In this document: positions 1 through 7,888 of the stretch, piece by piece
How the letters are laid out: each line of letters opens with the position of its first letter
How positions within the stretch are numbered: position 1 is the first letter of the stretch
Origin: Lachnospiraceae bacterium UBA3820
GTDB lineage: Bacteria > Bacillota > Clostridia > Lachnospirales > Lachnospiraceae
Direction: 5' to 3'
Assembly (NCBI GenBank): GCA_002369325.1
Contig: DFDU01000035.1
Span: 1 to 19,978, forward strand
Length of the DNA stretch: 19,978 nucleotides
Made by a program: the position numbers and the translations under genes
The notes under the pieces: generated by a model
Database searches by the model: none
What the model was told of the DNA's origin: nothing
Seen by the model: only the letters and a program-made list of their open reading frames with translations

Positions 1-1086
1 CTGAAACATATTCTTTTCCGTACACCAGACATTATCATTTTTAACCGCTTTAAAATCGGCAAAAAGTGCATTTTTTTCTATAAGTTCATCAACACTGCTT
101 ATCGGATTTTCTATAGCCGCATTGTAAATAAGATAATCGGCATCCTTTGCAGTATTATAAAACTCTTCCATTGTTATGTTTGTACTCGATGATGCTTTTG
201 TATCCTCTTTTCCAAGTTCTTCAAATATATAACGTCCACCTGCTATCTCAATCATCTTGGGAATATAATCAGCGGACTTTCTTACTACAACCGCACCTGC
301 TGCATTTATATAAAAATATGCAACCGTCTTACCTGTATTTTTATATCCGGCAAGCTTATCCACATATTCCTTTTGCCCGGCAAAGAAAGTCTCCGCTTCC
401 TTTTGCCTTCCTGTGATCTCGGCATAAACCTTAATCCACTCCGTTCTTCCGAGAGGATGCGTTTCATAGCTTGAACAGTCAATGAATACCGTTATTCCAA
501 GTTCTTCCAGCTTTTCCTGTACTTCAGGTGCATGAAGTATCATGGTATTTTCTATTGCCAGTTTACAGTCTTCATCAAGCAACAGTTCATAATCCGGCTC
601 GGAATATTTTCCTGCAAAAAGGATGTCTTCATTTTCCATCGCACTCTTTACAGATTCCATGTACCAATCCTCAGAAGGAAGTGAAGTCATTCCAACACTT
701 TCAAGCCCCGACATCGCATCAAATAATGCCATAGTTGAAGTCGATGCTACATATATATTTGAAGCCGGCTTTTTTATAATATAAAAATCCCCGGTACCGG
801 CAGGTACATCTTTTCCTTCTGGTACCACAAGATAGTTTCTCCCGTAATTAACACAGATTAAAGAATAGCCTTCCTCATATCTGTAAATTTCAAAACATTC
901 GGCATAATCCAAAGAAACAGTTTCTTTAAAATGAAGCCCCTCTATTAAAGGGGCTTCACCTAAAGTATCTATATTATTGTTTGTCTCGTTTTTGTCTTCT
1001 TTTTTTTCGGCACAACCGCTTAAAACCGGTATAATCCAAAAAATAAAACATAAAATAATAAAAAGCTTTTTAGATTTTAATCTCAT
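1..1086 (-). CDS. ABC transporter substrate-binding lipoprotein, iron/cobalamin (BtuF/FecB) class, 3' end missing
   Basis: The frame is open for 362 codons from the ATG and runs off the left edge, so the C-terminus is missing. Seen: a lipoprotein signal with lipobox LSGC (Cys25), a short Glu/Lys/Asn tether, then a type III periplasmic-binding fold. The stretch YVASTSTMALFDAMSGLESV near residues 147-166 matches the start of BtuF/FecB-type domains, and a later NPISSVDEL and DFKAVKNDNVW match the usual C-terminal lobe. Family knowledge: such proteins sit outside the membrane and hand iron-siderophore, heme or cobalamin to a FecCD-type permease. It starts 13 nt after the preceding gene of the riboswitch-led operon; a GAGG lies in that gene's last codons with rather long spacing, so translation may be coupled. 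The operon context favours a corrinoid, cobalt or other tetrapyrrole ligand. Permease and ATPase genes are expected beyond the edge. Confidence 0.85.
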   Translation of the reverse strand, partial: MRLKSKKLFIILCFIFWIIPVLSGCAEKKEDKNETNNNIDTLGEAPLIEGLHFKETVSLDYAECFEIYRYEEGYSLICVNYGRNYLVVPEGKDVPAGTGDFYIIKKPASNIYVASTSTMALFDAMSGLESVGMTSLPSEDWYMESVKSAMENEDILFAGKYSEPDYELLLDEDCKLAIENTMILHAPEVQEKLEELGITVFIDCSSYETHPLGRTEWIKVYAEITGRQKEAETFFAGQKEYVDKLAGYKNTGKTVAYFYINAAGAVVVRKSADYIPKMIEIAGGRYIFEELGKEDTKASSSTNITMEEFYNTAKDADYLIYNAAIENPISSVDELIEKNALFADFKAVKNDNVWCTEKNMFQ

Positions 1087-1099
1087 AATTTAATAAATT

Positions 1100-2071
1100 C
1101 TATTCCTCAATTTTTTTAATTGTAGATGAATCAAAATTTAATTTATACTCAATCTCATGAGGCTCACTCATGGCAACAGTATCGGCTATAACCGTGATAT
1201 TACGGTCAAACATTATCAAAGGTATTTTGAAAGCCGAATTACCCTCGGTATTAACCGGAAGATACTTTTCATCATTTACTATCATATAGTCATAATTCGG
1301 ACTGCTCCAGACTATTGAAACAACAGCTTCATTGTTTGATATACTTATATTTGCCGGCGAATCAACACCTGCCTTTCCCGAACCGCCGGTTAAAGTCACT
1401 TCAGCTGTATAATTTCCGTCTTCCAGTCCAAGAGACTTTACTGTTGTAAATACACCTTCCTTATATGCATCCACCGGAAGAGAATCTGCTCTGAAAAGTA
1501 TGGTTCTGTCATACCACTTTTCTTTTTTCTTACTGTAAGCAGCACACGGAATACCTTCATCCAAAGCATCTACTTTAAATTCAAAAGTATGTGCTCCGTC
1601 CTCGTCTTCAACATACGGGATATATTCCGATTCATCGGCATCTACCGCTTCCTCTCCTGTTCCGGGATATAAATATAAATATCCTTTTCCGCCCATTGTC
1701 ATAACTGCAGTCATACTGCCGTTTTCAACCTTAAGTGTACACTTTTCGATTTTAAACATGGATGAGCTTGACGAAACAACCACATCATACTCACCGTCAT
1801 TAATCATATCGGCCTTGATAGGAACCATGCCCTCCTCAACAACCTCATCAACAGTTGTCATTTCGGAAGAATCAGCAACCTTTCCCGATGCATCGGAATC
1901 GCTGGCTTTTTCCTCTGTTGTTTTTTCCGTTACCTCTTCGGTAACCGCTTCTGTTACCGCCTCTGTGTCACTTGACGTGGTCGTTTCATCATTTTTCTTC
2001 GAAGAACAACCTGTCAATGCAAAAACAAAGAGTGATGAAAATATAACTGCTTTTCCAAAAAACTTTCTCAT
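1100..2071 (-). CDS. surface lipoprotein with two related NEAT-like beta domains, ligand unknown
   Basis: A 323-residue lipoprotein. Seen: signal peptide with lipobox LTGC (Cys22), then a Thr/Glu/Ser-rich low-complexity tether to about residue 80. Two domains follow that look like copies of one plan. Each starts DG-x-Y (near residues 93 and 219), has a V-x-NG or SNNE turn, a Tyr-rich segment (GYLYLYPG; SPNYDYMIV), a Y-x-P, a final F-x-hydrophobic strand, and ends in an Ala-x-Ser or Ala-Met-Ser segment. The second contains GGSGKAGVDSPANISI and ADTVAMSEPHEIEY. The beta-rich pattern and Tyr-rich motif recall NEAT heme-binding domains, but I cannot assign it to that family by eye. An AGAGGA ribosome binding site stands about 10 nt before the ATG, 20 nt after the cobaltochelatase gene. 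Cotranscription with CbiK and a BtuF-like protein suggests that it binds a tetrapyrrole or metal at the cell surface; that role is inference. Confidence 0.8.
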   Translation of the reverse strand: MRKFFGKAVIFSSLFVFALTGCSSKKNDETTTSSDTEAVTEAVTEEVTEKTTEEKASDSDASGKVADSSEMTTVDEVVEEGMVPIKADMINDGEYDVVVSSSSSMFKIEKCTLKVENGSMTAVMTMGGKGYLYLYPGTGEEAVDADESEYIPYVEDEDGAHTFEFKVDALDEGIPCAAYSKKKEKWYDRTILFRADSLPVDAYKEGVFTTVKSLGLEDGNYTAEVTLTGGSGKAGVDSPANISISNNEAVVSIVWSSPNYDYMIVNDEKYLPVNTEGNSAFKIPLIMFDRNITVIADTVAMSEPHEIEYKLNFDSSTIKKIEE

Positions 2072-2091
2072 TTTAATTAATCCTCTATCCT

Positions 2092-3132
2092 TTATTTAAG
2101 CTTATCAATTGCATCCTGAGCATGTTTTACATAAAGCTGCTGTATCTCAGGAAACTCGCCGAGACCTTTTAATACACATTCTACTTCATAACCTTCAGCC
2201 TCAAATGCAGACTTCCATGAATCTTCATCATCACCTGCCATATCATTGTTAGCATGATCACCTGCAACAACCATAAGCGGTTCAAGAACAACTCTCTCAT
2301 AGTTACCCTTGCCTACGGCTTCGATTAAGTCTTCAAGACTCGGCTCTGCCTCAACGGTACCTATATAATAATTATCATATCCAAGCTCTGTCAATACTTC
2401 CTGCATATGTGCATATACTTCATTTGAATCAGCCTCGGTACCATGTCCCATAAAGCAGATTGCAGTCTTTCCGTCATCATATTCCTTGGTTGCCTCAGTT
2501 ATAGCCTTTGCAACTGCTTCATAATCCTCGTCTGATGTAAGAAGAGGCTCACCTATTACTATTTGATCAAATGCATCCGCATATTGTGAAATTTCTTCAG
2601 TAAGATCATTATATTCAAAACCATCCATAAGATGTGTAGGCTGAACCACAAGTGTCTTGACATTGTTATCCACAGCTCTGTCAAGTGCTTCGGTAACATT
2701 ATCGATTGTTACATTATCACGTTTCTTTACATGATCGATAATAATCTGGCTTGTAAAACCTCTTCTTACGCTATACTCTGGAAAAGCATCTGCAAGCGCT
2801 CCCTCGATAGCACCTATTGTAAGTCTTCTGCTGTCATTAAAGCTTGTACCAAAGCTTACTACAAGAAGCTCACTATCGCCTATTTCATCCTGATTTAAAG
2901 GATCATCAAGACTTGCATCACCTGTCTCATAATTCTCCTCATCTTCTTCCTCAGCTTCAGTTACCTCTTCGGCATCCACCTTGGTTGCTTCCTCTGTAGT
3001 AGTCTCAACAGTAGTAGCCTCTGTAGCTACCTCCGTAGTCTCCTTTGTGGTATCCTTGTCTGAATCCTTACCACAACCTGTTGCAAGTACCATACAACCT
3101 GCAAGCGCCAAAACCAAAAGTTTCTTTCTCAT
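2092..3132 (-). CDS. cbiK: extracytoplasmic sirohydrochlorin cobaltochelatase, CbiK family lipoprotein
   Basis: Family role: CbiK inserts Co2+ into sirohydrochlorin in the anaerobic cobalamin pathway. Seen: FGTSFNDSRR (residues 94-103) at the start of the chelatase domain, QPTHLMDGFEY with His167, FMGHGTE with His230, and VVAGDHANNDMAGDDEDSW with His293, the conserved metal-site and CbiK signature positions. No essential residue looks lost. Unusually, the domain follows a lipoprotein signal (lipobox LATGC, Cys20) and a Thr/Glu/Asp-rich tether of about 65 residues, so it should act outside the membrane. Exported CbiK variants are known in Desulfovibrio (CbiKP). The ATG at 3132 is chosen because a strong AAAGGAGG lies 8 nt upstream; reading 9 codons further upstream would consume that site. 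It is the first gene after the cobalamin riboswitch, so B12 should repress it. Chelation of another metal or tetrapyrrole storage is possible. Confidence 0.92.
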   Translation of the reverse strand: MRKKLLVLALAGCMVLATGCGKDSDKDTTKETTEVATEATTVETTTEEATKVDAEEVTEAEEEDEENYETGDASLDDPLNQDEIGDSELLVVSFGTSFNDSRRLTIGAIEGALADAFPEYSVRRGFTSQIIIDHVKKRDNVTIDNVTEALDRAVDNNVKTLVVQPTHLMDGFEYNDLTEEISQYADAFDQIVIGEPLLTSDEDYEAVAKAITEATKEYDDGKTAICFMGHGTEADSNEVYAHMQEVLTELGYDNYYIGTVEAEPSLEDLIEAVGKGNYERVVLEPLMVVAGDHANNDMAGDDEDSWKSAFEAEGYEVECVLKGLGEFPEIQQLYVKHAQDAIDKLK

Positions 3133-3199
3133 TATTTTTCCTCCTTTGATGTGATACAAAGCTGGTACGGAAATAATAACTTAAACACCTTGTTTTTTA

Positions 3200-3239
3200 A
3201 ATAATAAATGCCTTTTACACATAATAAAAGGCATCAAAA
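3200..3239 (-). terminator. probable riboswitch-controlled terminator (expression platform)
   Basis: A 10-bp perfect hairpin (arms 3208-3217 and 3225-3234) is followed on the minus strand by TTATTATTT. It lies between the B12 box and the CbiK ribosome binding site. Its first arm can pair instead with AGGCATTAA encoded at 3272-3280 (9 bp, one G-U pair over 3229-3237), which would be the antiterminator. The U-run is imperfect, so its strength is uncertain. Confidence 0.55.
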
Positions 3240-3304
3240 AAACTCGATATAAATCGTTATTTACGGTACGATTAATGCCTCGTAATCCGGAATTTTCATT
3301 CCTG

Positions 3305-3545
3305 TACCAAGTAAGCGGCAGGTCTCCTGGCTCAGTTATCAACATATAAAGCAAACCTTCCCAACATTTGTCAGTGGCTGTATCAATTATATATAATTGA
3401 TACATATGCTTTATACTCCTCCAATACAGTGACGAGATCGTGCAGGATTCTCACCTGCTTCCCTTTTAACGTCAGAACAGATTACCATATTATACATACA
3501 GCTTCAATCCATCGGCACCGTCTACCTATGTATTCATTTTTCAAT
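3305..3545 (-). promoter_or_regulatory. cobalamin (B12) riboswitch
   Basis: On the minus strand the B12 box AGCCAGGAGACCTGCC (plus positions 3317-3332) is intact. Upstream of it are the core segments GGGAAGCAGGTGAGAATCC (about 3445-3463) and CACTGTA (3425-3431), in the right order for a class I aptamer. A peripheral arm between core and B12 box is a perfect AT-rich hairpin (about 3381-3402). The element lies in the leader of the CbiK gene and explains most of the 455-base gap without a gene. Cobalamin binding normally turns expression off. Outer boundaries are approximate. Confidence 0.95.
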
Positions 3546-3550
3546 GGCAT

Positions 3551-3579
3551 AGTTTAGCACACTTTTTATTATAAATCAA
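3551..3579 (-). promoter_or_regulatory. sigma-A-type promoter of the riboswitch-led operon
   Basis: Minus strand reads TTGATT (3574-3579), 17 bp, TAAACT (3551-3556), just before the start of the riboswitch. It starts about 9 bases downstream of the stop of the L,D-transpeptidase gene. Confidence 0.6.
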
Positions 3580-3587
3580 GACATTAA

Positions 3588-4745
3588 CTAAAACGCATTA
3601 ACAAATCCGTAACATGCTTCATCCAGCATATTTCCGTTCTCATCAAATACCCTGAACAATGTCCAATAATAGCCATACTGTGGCTGCCATATTGTCCACA
3701 AAGCATTGCCTTCGGGAACACAGCATTGATTGGTTGTATAAATCCATGCATCAAGTCCCTGAACATATAAATTACAATCCAGTATAAGCATCTCATATCG
3801 ATATGATTGATTAGGATTGTCATACGACTCTATTCCGATGAGATATCCTCCGCCCTCACCGGTGTATGGCATTTGACATTTTCCTTTTATATAAGGATGC
3901 TTACTTTCGGCGCCCTGCCTTCCTTCATATCTTCCGGAAGTAATATAATGCATTACATATAAATAATTATCGTTTCCGTATGCCGCCTGCAGATCGCTGT
4001 AGGAATTTTTATAAAAGGACACATCAAATTCTTCACTGGCCTGTCTTCCTTCTCTGATTCCGTTGGTAAGCCAATGTACCTTAAGTGCCTTCTCATCATT
4101 TCCGATAAGACTTCTTAAATCGGAATAATTATTATAATAAAAATCAGCGTCAAAACAAACATCCTGATATTTATAGTTCCACGGATTTGATGAATCCGGA
4201 TCGGTAGGATCCCAGCCTCTTATATCCGACGGAGCATTTGAAATAGCATATGACGATGGTTTTCCGAGAGGCGCCGAATATCCTGTTATAAATGTAACGC
4301 TTGTACCCCTTGCACAATTATCATATATCCATTTCGCATCTTCCACACTTAGTCTGACACATCCAAGTGATGCGGCACTTCCGAGTTTATCATATTCCCA
4401 ATATTCCAAAGAAGATTTATCCCCATATCTGGTATATGGGACAGAATGAAATAATATCTGACCTGTGATTCTCGTTGCATATTGTCCCGAAACTCCGCCT
4501 ACAAGTGAGCGCCATTCATATTTGTCGGATGTACGATATGTACCGCTTCGCGGAGTTGAAGTTCCCGTTGAACAAACCATGGCCTTGACGGGATTTCCGT
4601 ATTGATATACGGTTACCACATTTAAAGTAACATTAACTTCTATAGTATATTCCCCATCCGCCCGGCTGTTTAAGTTCCATGCCGGAACAACCAAAATAAC
4701 AGCAAGCAAAACAGAAAACAGCTTTTTAATAATTTTATTTTTCAT
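3588..4745 (-). CDS. secreted L,D-transpeptidase (YkuD) with C-terminal surface repeats
   Basis: 385 residues. Seen: an N-terminal signal peptide or anchor (residues 5-24), a YkuD domain from about 31 to 155 with FHSVPY (His100) and SLGCVRLS (Cys129 as catalytic nucleophile), then two 40-residue repeats (about 198-236 and 240-279; FDADFYYNNYSDL and FDVSFYKNSYSDL, each ending in EGRQ), and a Tyr/Trp-rich C-terminal segment ending at TAG. Family knowledge: YkuD enzymes make 3-3 cross-links in peptidoglycan or attach proteins to it. The His-to-Cys pair appears intact, although the usual SHGC is SLGC here. The repeat type is common in Lachnospiraceae cell-surface proteins and probably binds the envelope (inference). 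The ATG at 4745 follows GGAGG by 6 nt; a TTG two codons upstream is too close to that site. Confidence 0.88.
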   Translation of the reverse strand: MKNKIIKKLFSVLLAVILVVPAWNLNSRADGEYTIEVNVTLNVVTVYQYGNPVKAMVCSTGTSTPRSGTYRTSDKYEWRSLVGGVSGQYATRITGQILFHSVPYTRYGDKSSLEYWEYDKLGSAASLGCVRLSVEDAKWIYDNCARGTSVTFITGYSAPLGKPSSYAISNAPSDIRGWDPTDPDSSNPWNYKYQDVCFDADFYYNNYSDLRSLIGNDEKALKVHWLTNGIREGRQASEEFDVSFYKNSYSDLQAAYGNDNYLYVMHYITSGRYEGRQGAESKHPYIKGKCQMPYTGEGGGYLIGIESYDNPNQSYRYEMLILDCNLYVQGLDAWIYTTNQCCVPEGNALWTIWQPQYGYYWTLFRVFDENGNMLDEACYGFVNAF

Positions 4746-4824
4746 AGGCAACCTCCAAATTTACACCGTCACCGCGCCTTCTTCAAAATTTAATGAAGTT
4801 ACAAAAAAACAATAATCCAAGAAA

Positions 4825-6207
4825 CTAAATAGGAAGCTTCTTATTTACCCTTCTGAACGAAATCACCGTGATAGTTATTGATACTATCTCAGCAACAAGG
4901 AAACACCACCAGATATTGTTTACATTTCCCGTAAGTGACAAAAGCCATGCAACCGGTATAAGAACCAAAAGCTGTCTGCATAAGGAAACGATTAACGAAT
5001 ATATACTCTGTGAAAATGCCTGAAATTCCGAACCAAGCACTATACAGCATGCTGCTATAGGGAAATGAACCGCTATGATTCTCAATGCGGGTATACCGAT
5101 TTCCAGCATATTATCGGAAGCATCAAAAACCTTAAGAAGTGTTCCGGGTATAAGTTCAAATACTATAGTTCCCACAAGCATAATACATACAGCAAGCTTT
5201 AAAGCAAACTTAAGAGCTTCATCTATCCTGTCTTTTCTTGCCGCACCAAGGTTATATGCAAGAACAGGAATAAGTCCGTTATTCAAACCAAACACCGGCA
5301 TGAAAAAGAAACTTTGCAGCTTATAATAAGAACCAAAAACTGCAGTTGCCGTATCGGAAAACTTTCCAAGAATCTTGTTCATACCATAGGTCATGATTGA
5401 ACCTATCGAAATCATCAAGATAGACGGTACACCTACTCCATATATTGCTTTAACAATATCCGGCTTGGGTTTTAATATCTTCTTTAACGAAAGTCTGATA
5501 TCCTTATTAAATTTTATATTCATGAAAATGCCAAGGCATGATGCAACAACCTGACCGATAACAGTGGCAATAGCCGCACCCGCCATTTCCATCTTTGGAA
5601 ATCCAAACAATCCGAATATAAGTATCGGATCCAGAATCATATTTATGACCGCACCCGTAATCTGTGAAATCATGCTGAGAAAGGTTCTTCCCGTTGATTG
5701 AAGAAGTCTCTCAAAGGTCATTTGCATAAATACACCGATTGAAATGCAGCAACATATGGTTGTATAAGTCGTACCGTAGTTTTGTATATTTTCATTTGCT
5801 GTCTGTGAACAAATAAAAGGTTTTACAACCGTAAGACCAACTATCACAAAAACAAGAAAACTGAAAATTTCAAGAAGTATGCCTGTATTTGCCGCATCAT
5901 CAGCCTTATCAAAATTCTTCTCACCCAGCGAGCGCGATAAAAGTGCATTTATACCCACGGCAGTACCGGATGCAACCGAAAACATAAGCATCTGCATAGG
6001 AAATGCAAGTGTGACTGCTGTAAGGGCATCCTCCGAAATTCTTGAAACAAAAACACTGTCAACTATATTGTAAAGTGCCTGCACAAGCATCGATACCATC
6101 ATCGGAAGAGACATGGATACTATAAGCTTTTTCACGGGCATAACTCCCATTTTATTTTCTTCCGTCTTCTTATCATTTATATTTTTTTCTTCTAATTCTC
6201 TGTCCAT
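4825..6207 (-). CDS. MATE family multidrug/Na+ (or H+) antiporter
   Basis: 460 residues with about 12 hydrophobic segments in two halves. Seen: the MATE opening LIVSMSLPMMVSMLVQALYN with VDSVFVSRI, GINALLSRSLGEKNFDKA in the first half, and the repeated plan PALRIIAVHFPIAACC in the second, at the normal family length. Family role: export of cationic drugs or metabolites through the cytoplasmic membrane, driven by an ion gradient. A hydrophilic N-terminal tail of about 24 residues, rich in Glu and Lys, precedes the first helix. The ribosome binding site is weak (GGAAAGAG, about 8 nt before ATG). It lies 43 nt after the DUF308 gene on the same strand with no terminator visible between them, so the two are probably cotranscribed. 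The substrate cannot be read from sequence. Confidence 0.92.
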   Translation of the reverse strand: MDRELEEKNINDKKTEENKMGVMPVKKLIVSMSLPMMVSMLVQALYNIVDSVFVSRISEDALTAVTLAFPMQMLMFSVASGTAVGINALLSRSLGEKNFDKADDAANTGILLEIFSFLVFVIVGLTVVKPFICSQTANENIQNYGTTYTTICCCISIGVFMQMTFERLLQSTGRTFLSMISQITGAVINMILDPILIFGLFGFPKMEMAGAAIATVIGQVVASCLGIFMNIKFNKDIRLSLKKILKPKPDIVKAIYGVGVPSILMISIGSIMTYGMNKILGKFSDTATAVFGSYYKLQSFFFMPVFGLNNGLIPVLAYNLGAARKDRIDEALKFALKLAVCIMLVGTIVFELIPGTLLKVFDASDNMLEIGIPALRIIAVHFPIAACCIVLGSEFQAFSQSIYSLIVSLCRQLLVLIPVAWLLSLTGNVNNIWWCFLVAEIVSITITVISFRRVNKKLPI

Positions 6208-6250
6208 TTTAAACTCTTTCCGTCATTTTTATGTCAAATATTTTTGTATT

Positions 6251-6865
6251 TTAATCCTCGTCATCATCCATTTCGATAGCTTCGACATCAATTATCTCAT
6301 TCTTATGATAAACAAGGTTCTTCTTTCTTCTGTTGAGCTGCATCCAGATACCTACGACCCCGTTATAAGTAAGAACTATACCGATAAGTCTTACTATGGT
6401 ATTCATGGTTTTGAAAGGATTAGCGGCTATAAGTATACCGACAAGTATCGTGATAACGGAAAATAAAAGCGGAGCCTCCCAGCCCTTTGTATAATACTTT
6501 TTAAAGGTTACCGCCTGTGCTATTCCAAATGCACCGTAAATTGCAAGACCAACACCTGTCAATACAGGGAAGATTGAAATAACCAATCCGCGATTACATA
6601 AAACTATGATACCGGCTACCAGACCGAGGATCGCCCCCACTATCTGAAATGTTACATAAGCATTCTTATCCTGCGAAGTCATAGCCGATACAAGTGCAAC
6701 CGCTCCCGCAACTATAATAACTATTCCCAAAGCCTTAACACCGGTATCAAGTGATTGTCCCGGATAAAACAGAAGCACAAGGCCAAGTGCAACTATCACG
6801 ATAAGCTTAAGAATATTTACAAATTTTGAATTTAATTCTTCACCGTTTTTTTTATTTTTGCTCAT
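6251..6865 (-). CDS. HdeD/DUF308 family membrane protein
   Basis: 204 residues with about six hydrophobic segments arranged as helical pairs, each with Gly-rich cores (LGLVLLFYPGQSLDTGVKAL; LGIVIIVAGAVALVSAM; VLTGVGLAIYGAFGIAQAV; FSVITILVGILIAANPF). The F/NPG or NPF plus small-residue helix pattern is typical of the HdeD/DUF308 family, whose biochemical role is not settled (acid resistance in E. coli). The C-terminal tail is cytosolic-looking and strongly acidic (EAIEMDDDED). The start ATG at 6865 follows GGGAGG by 8 nt. It has a good promoter at 6927-6955 and is probably the first gene of a two-gene unit with the MATE exporter. Confidence 0.8.
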   Translation of the reverse strand: MSKNKKNGEELNSKFVNILKLIVIVALGLVLLFYPGQSLDTGVKALGIVIIVAGAVALVSAMTSQDKNAYVTFQIVGAILGLVAGIIVLCNRGLVISIFPVLTGVGLAIYGAFGIAQAVTFKKYYTKGWEAPLLFSVITILVGILIAANPFKTMNTIVRLIGIVLTYNGVVGIWMQLNRRKKNLVYHKNEIIDVEAIEMDDDED

Positions 6866-6926
6866 TATATTTCCTCCCAATCTATAAAATCAGCACGCAA
6901 AAACGCACAGATTTACATTTATCCAC

Positions 6927-6955
6927 ATTATAATGAAGTAAAAAGACAATAGCAA
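6927..6955 (-). promoter_or_regulatory. sigma-A promoter of the DUF308-MATE unit
   Basis: Minus strand: TTGCTA (6950-6955), 17 bp, TATAAT (6927-6932). The leader to the ATG is about 60 nt. Confidence 0.7.
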
Positions 6956-7009
6956 GCATTTTATTGTTTTATTTAATATTTTATGCTAAATTAACTTATA
7001 TGTATTTTT

Positions 7010-7015
7010 TATAAT
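7010..7015 (+). promoter_or_regulatory. candidate -10 box for the PHP gene
   Basis: TATAAT lies 25 nt before the ATG at 7041. I find no good -35 box at 16-18 bp, so this is a tentative call. Confidence 0.35.
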
Positions 7016-7040
7016 ATACTAATATTTTTTGGAGGAAAAA

Positions 7041-7883
7041 ATGGATTTAATAGATTTACATATTCATTCAAATGCTTCTGACGGTTCACTTACGCCTAGT
7101 GAAGTTGCGGACGAAGCCATCAAAGCGGGGCTTAAAGCCATCGCTCTTACCGACCATGATACGGTCGACGGAATACCGGAAATACTGGAATACACCAAAG
7201 ATAAAGACATTGAAGTTATTCCGGGTATAGAATTATCATGCTACTATCAAAAGCGAGAGATTCATATACTCGGATTCTATATTGATTATCAAAATGAAGA
7301 ATTAAAAAAAGAGCTTGATTTTTTCAAGAAGCAGCGTGAGAACAGAAATATAAAAATGGTTGAGCTCATGCAAAAAGACGGTTTTGATATTACTATGGAA
7401 AAGCTTCTCCACGGAAATCCCGACAGTGTTATAACCAGAGCGCATTTTGCTCGCGTCATGGTCGAAGAAGGTATCTGTAAAGATAAAGATACAGCATTCA
7501 GAAAATATATCGGTGTCGGCTGCAAGTATTACCTTCCGAAGCCACAGGTAACCTGTGAACACGCTATGGATATACTTTCACGTTATGCCAAATGCTCATT
7601 TCTTGCACATCCTCTGTTATACCATTTCGGTTATGCACAGATAGATGAACTTCTTGATTACCTTAAAACGCTCGGACTTAAAGGAATAGAAGCCTACCAC
7701 TCTTCAAATAACGCATACGAAAGCGATAAGCTTCGCAGTATGGCGCTTCATCATGACTTAATTCTAACCGGCGGAACCGACTTTCACGGTGTTGTAAAGC
7801 CAAACATCAAGATGGGAACAGGTCGCGGAAATATGAAAATACCATATAGAATATTAGCCAAAATCAAAGACTTATATTTATAA
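7041..7883 (+). CDS. PHP-domain phosphoesterase, TrpH/YciV (RNase AM) type
   Basis: 280 residues. Seen: DLHIHSNASDGS (His7, His9, Asp14), ALTDHDTVDGI (residues 35-45), PGIELSC (Glu64), IHILGFYID (His75), an inserted helical region with RAHFARVMVEEG, then FLAHPLLY, GIEAYHS and LTGGTDFHG as the last metal ligands. All metal-binding motifs of the PHP fold look intact, and length fits the TrpH group. Known members act as 3',5'-nucleotide bisphosphate phosphatases or 5'-3' exoribonucleases on short RNAs. The ATG is fixed by GGAGG with 7 nt spacing; an in-frame TTG 12 nt upstream would overlap the site. It is divergent from the DUF308 gene and ends just before a strong palindrome. Confidence 0.9.
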   Translation: MDLIDLHIHSNASDGSLTPSEVADEAIKAGLKAIALTDHDTVDGIPEILEYTKDKDIEVIPGIELSCYYQKREIHILGFYIDYQNEELKKELDFFKKQRENRNIKMVELMQKDGFDITMEKLLHGNPDSVITRAHFARVMVEEGICKDKDTAFRKYIGVGCKYYLPKPQVTCEHAMDILSRYAKCSFLAHPLLYHFGYAQIDELLDYLKTLGLKGIEAYHSSNNAYESDKLRSMALHHDLILTGGTDFHGVVKPNIKMGTGRGNMKIPYRILAKIKDLYL

Positions 7884-7888
7884 AGGAA

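Noticed and set aside
147..734. Two plus-strand ORFs of 89 and 68 codons
   Set aside because: They lie opposite the open, motif-bearing frame of the substrate-binding lipoprotein.
1758..2099. 113-codon plus-strand ORF rich in Ser, Thr and Val
   Set aside because: It is the reverse reading of the low-complexity Thr/Glu tether of the lipoprotein gene.
3381..3402. Perfect AT-rich palindrome that could be an operator or an attachment site
   Set aside because: It falls inside the riboswitch between core and B12 box, where a variable hairpin arm is expected.
3181..3405. 74-codon minus-strand ORF upstream of the CbiK gene
   Set aside because: It lies across the B12 box and the expression platform of the riboswitch, and its sequence is explained by that RNA.
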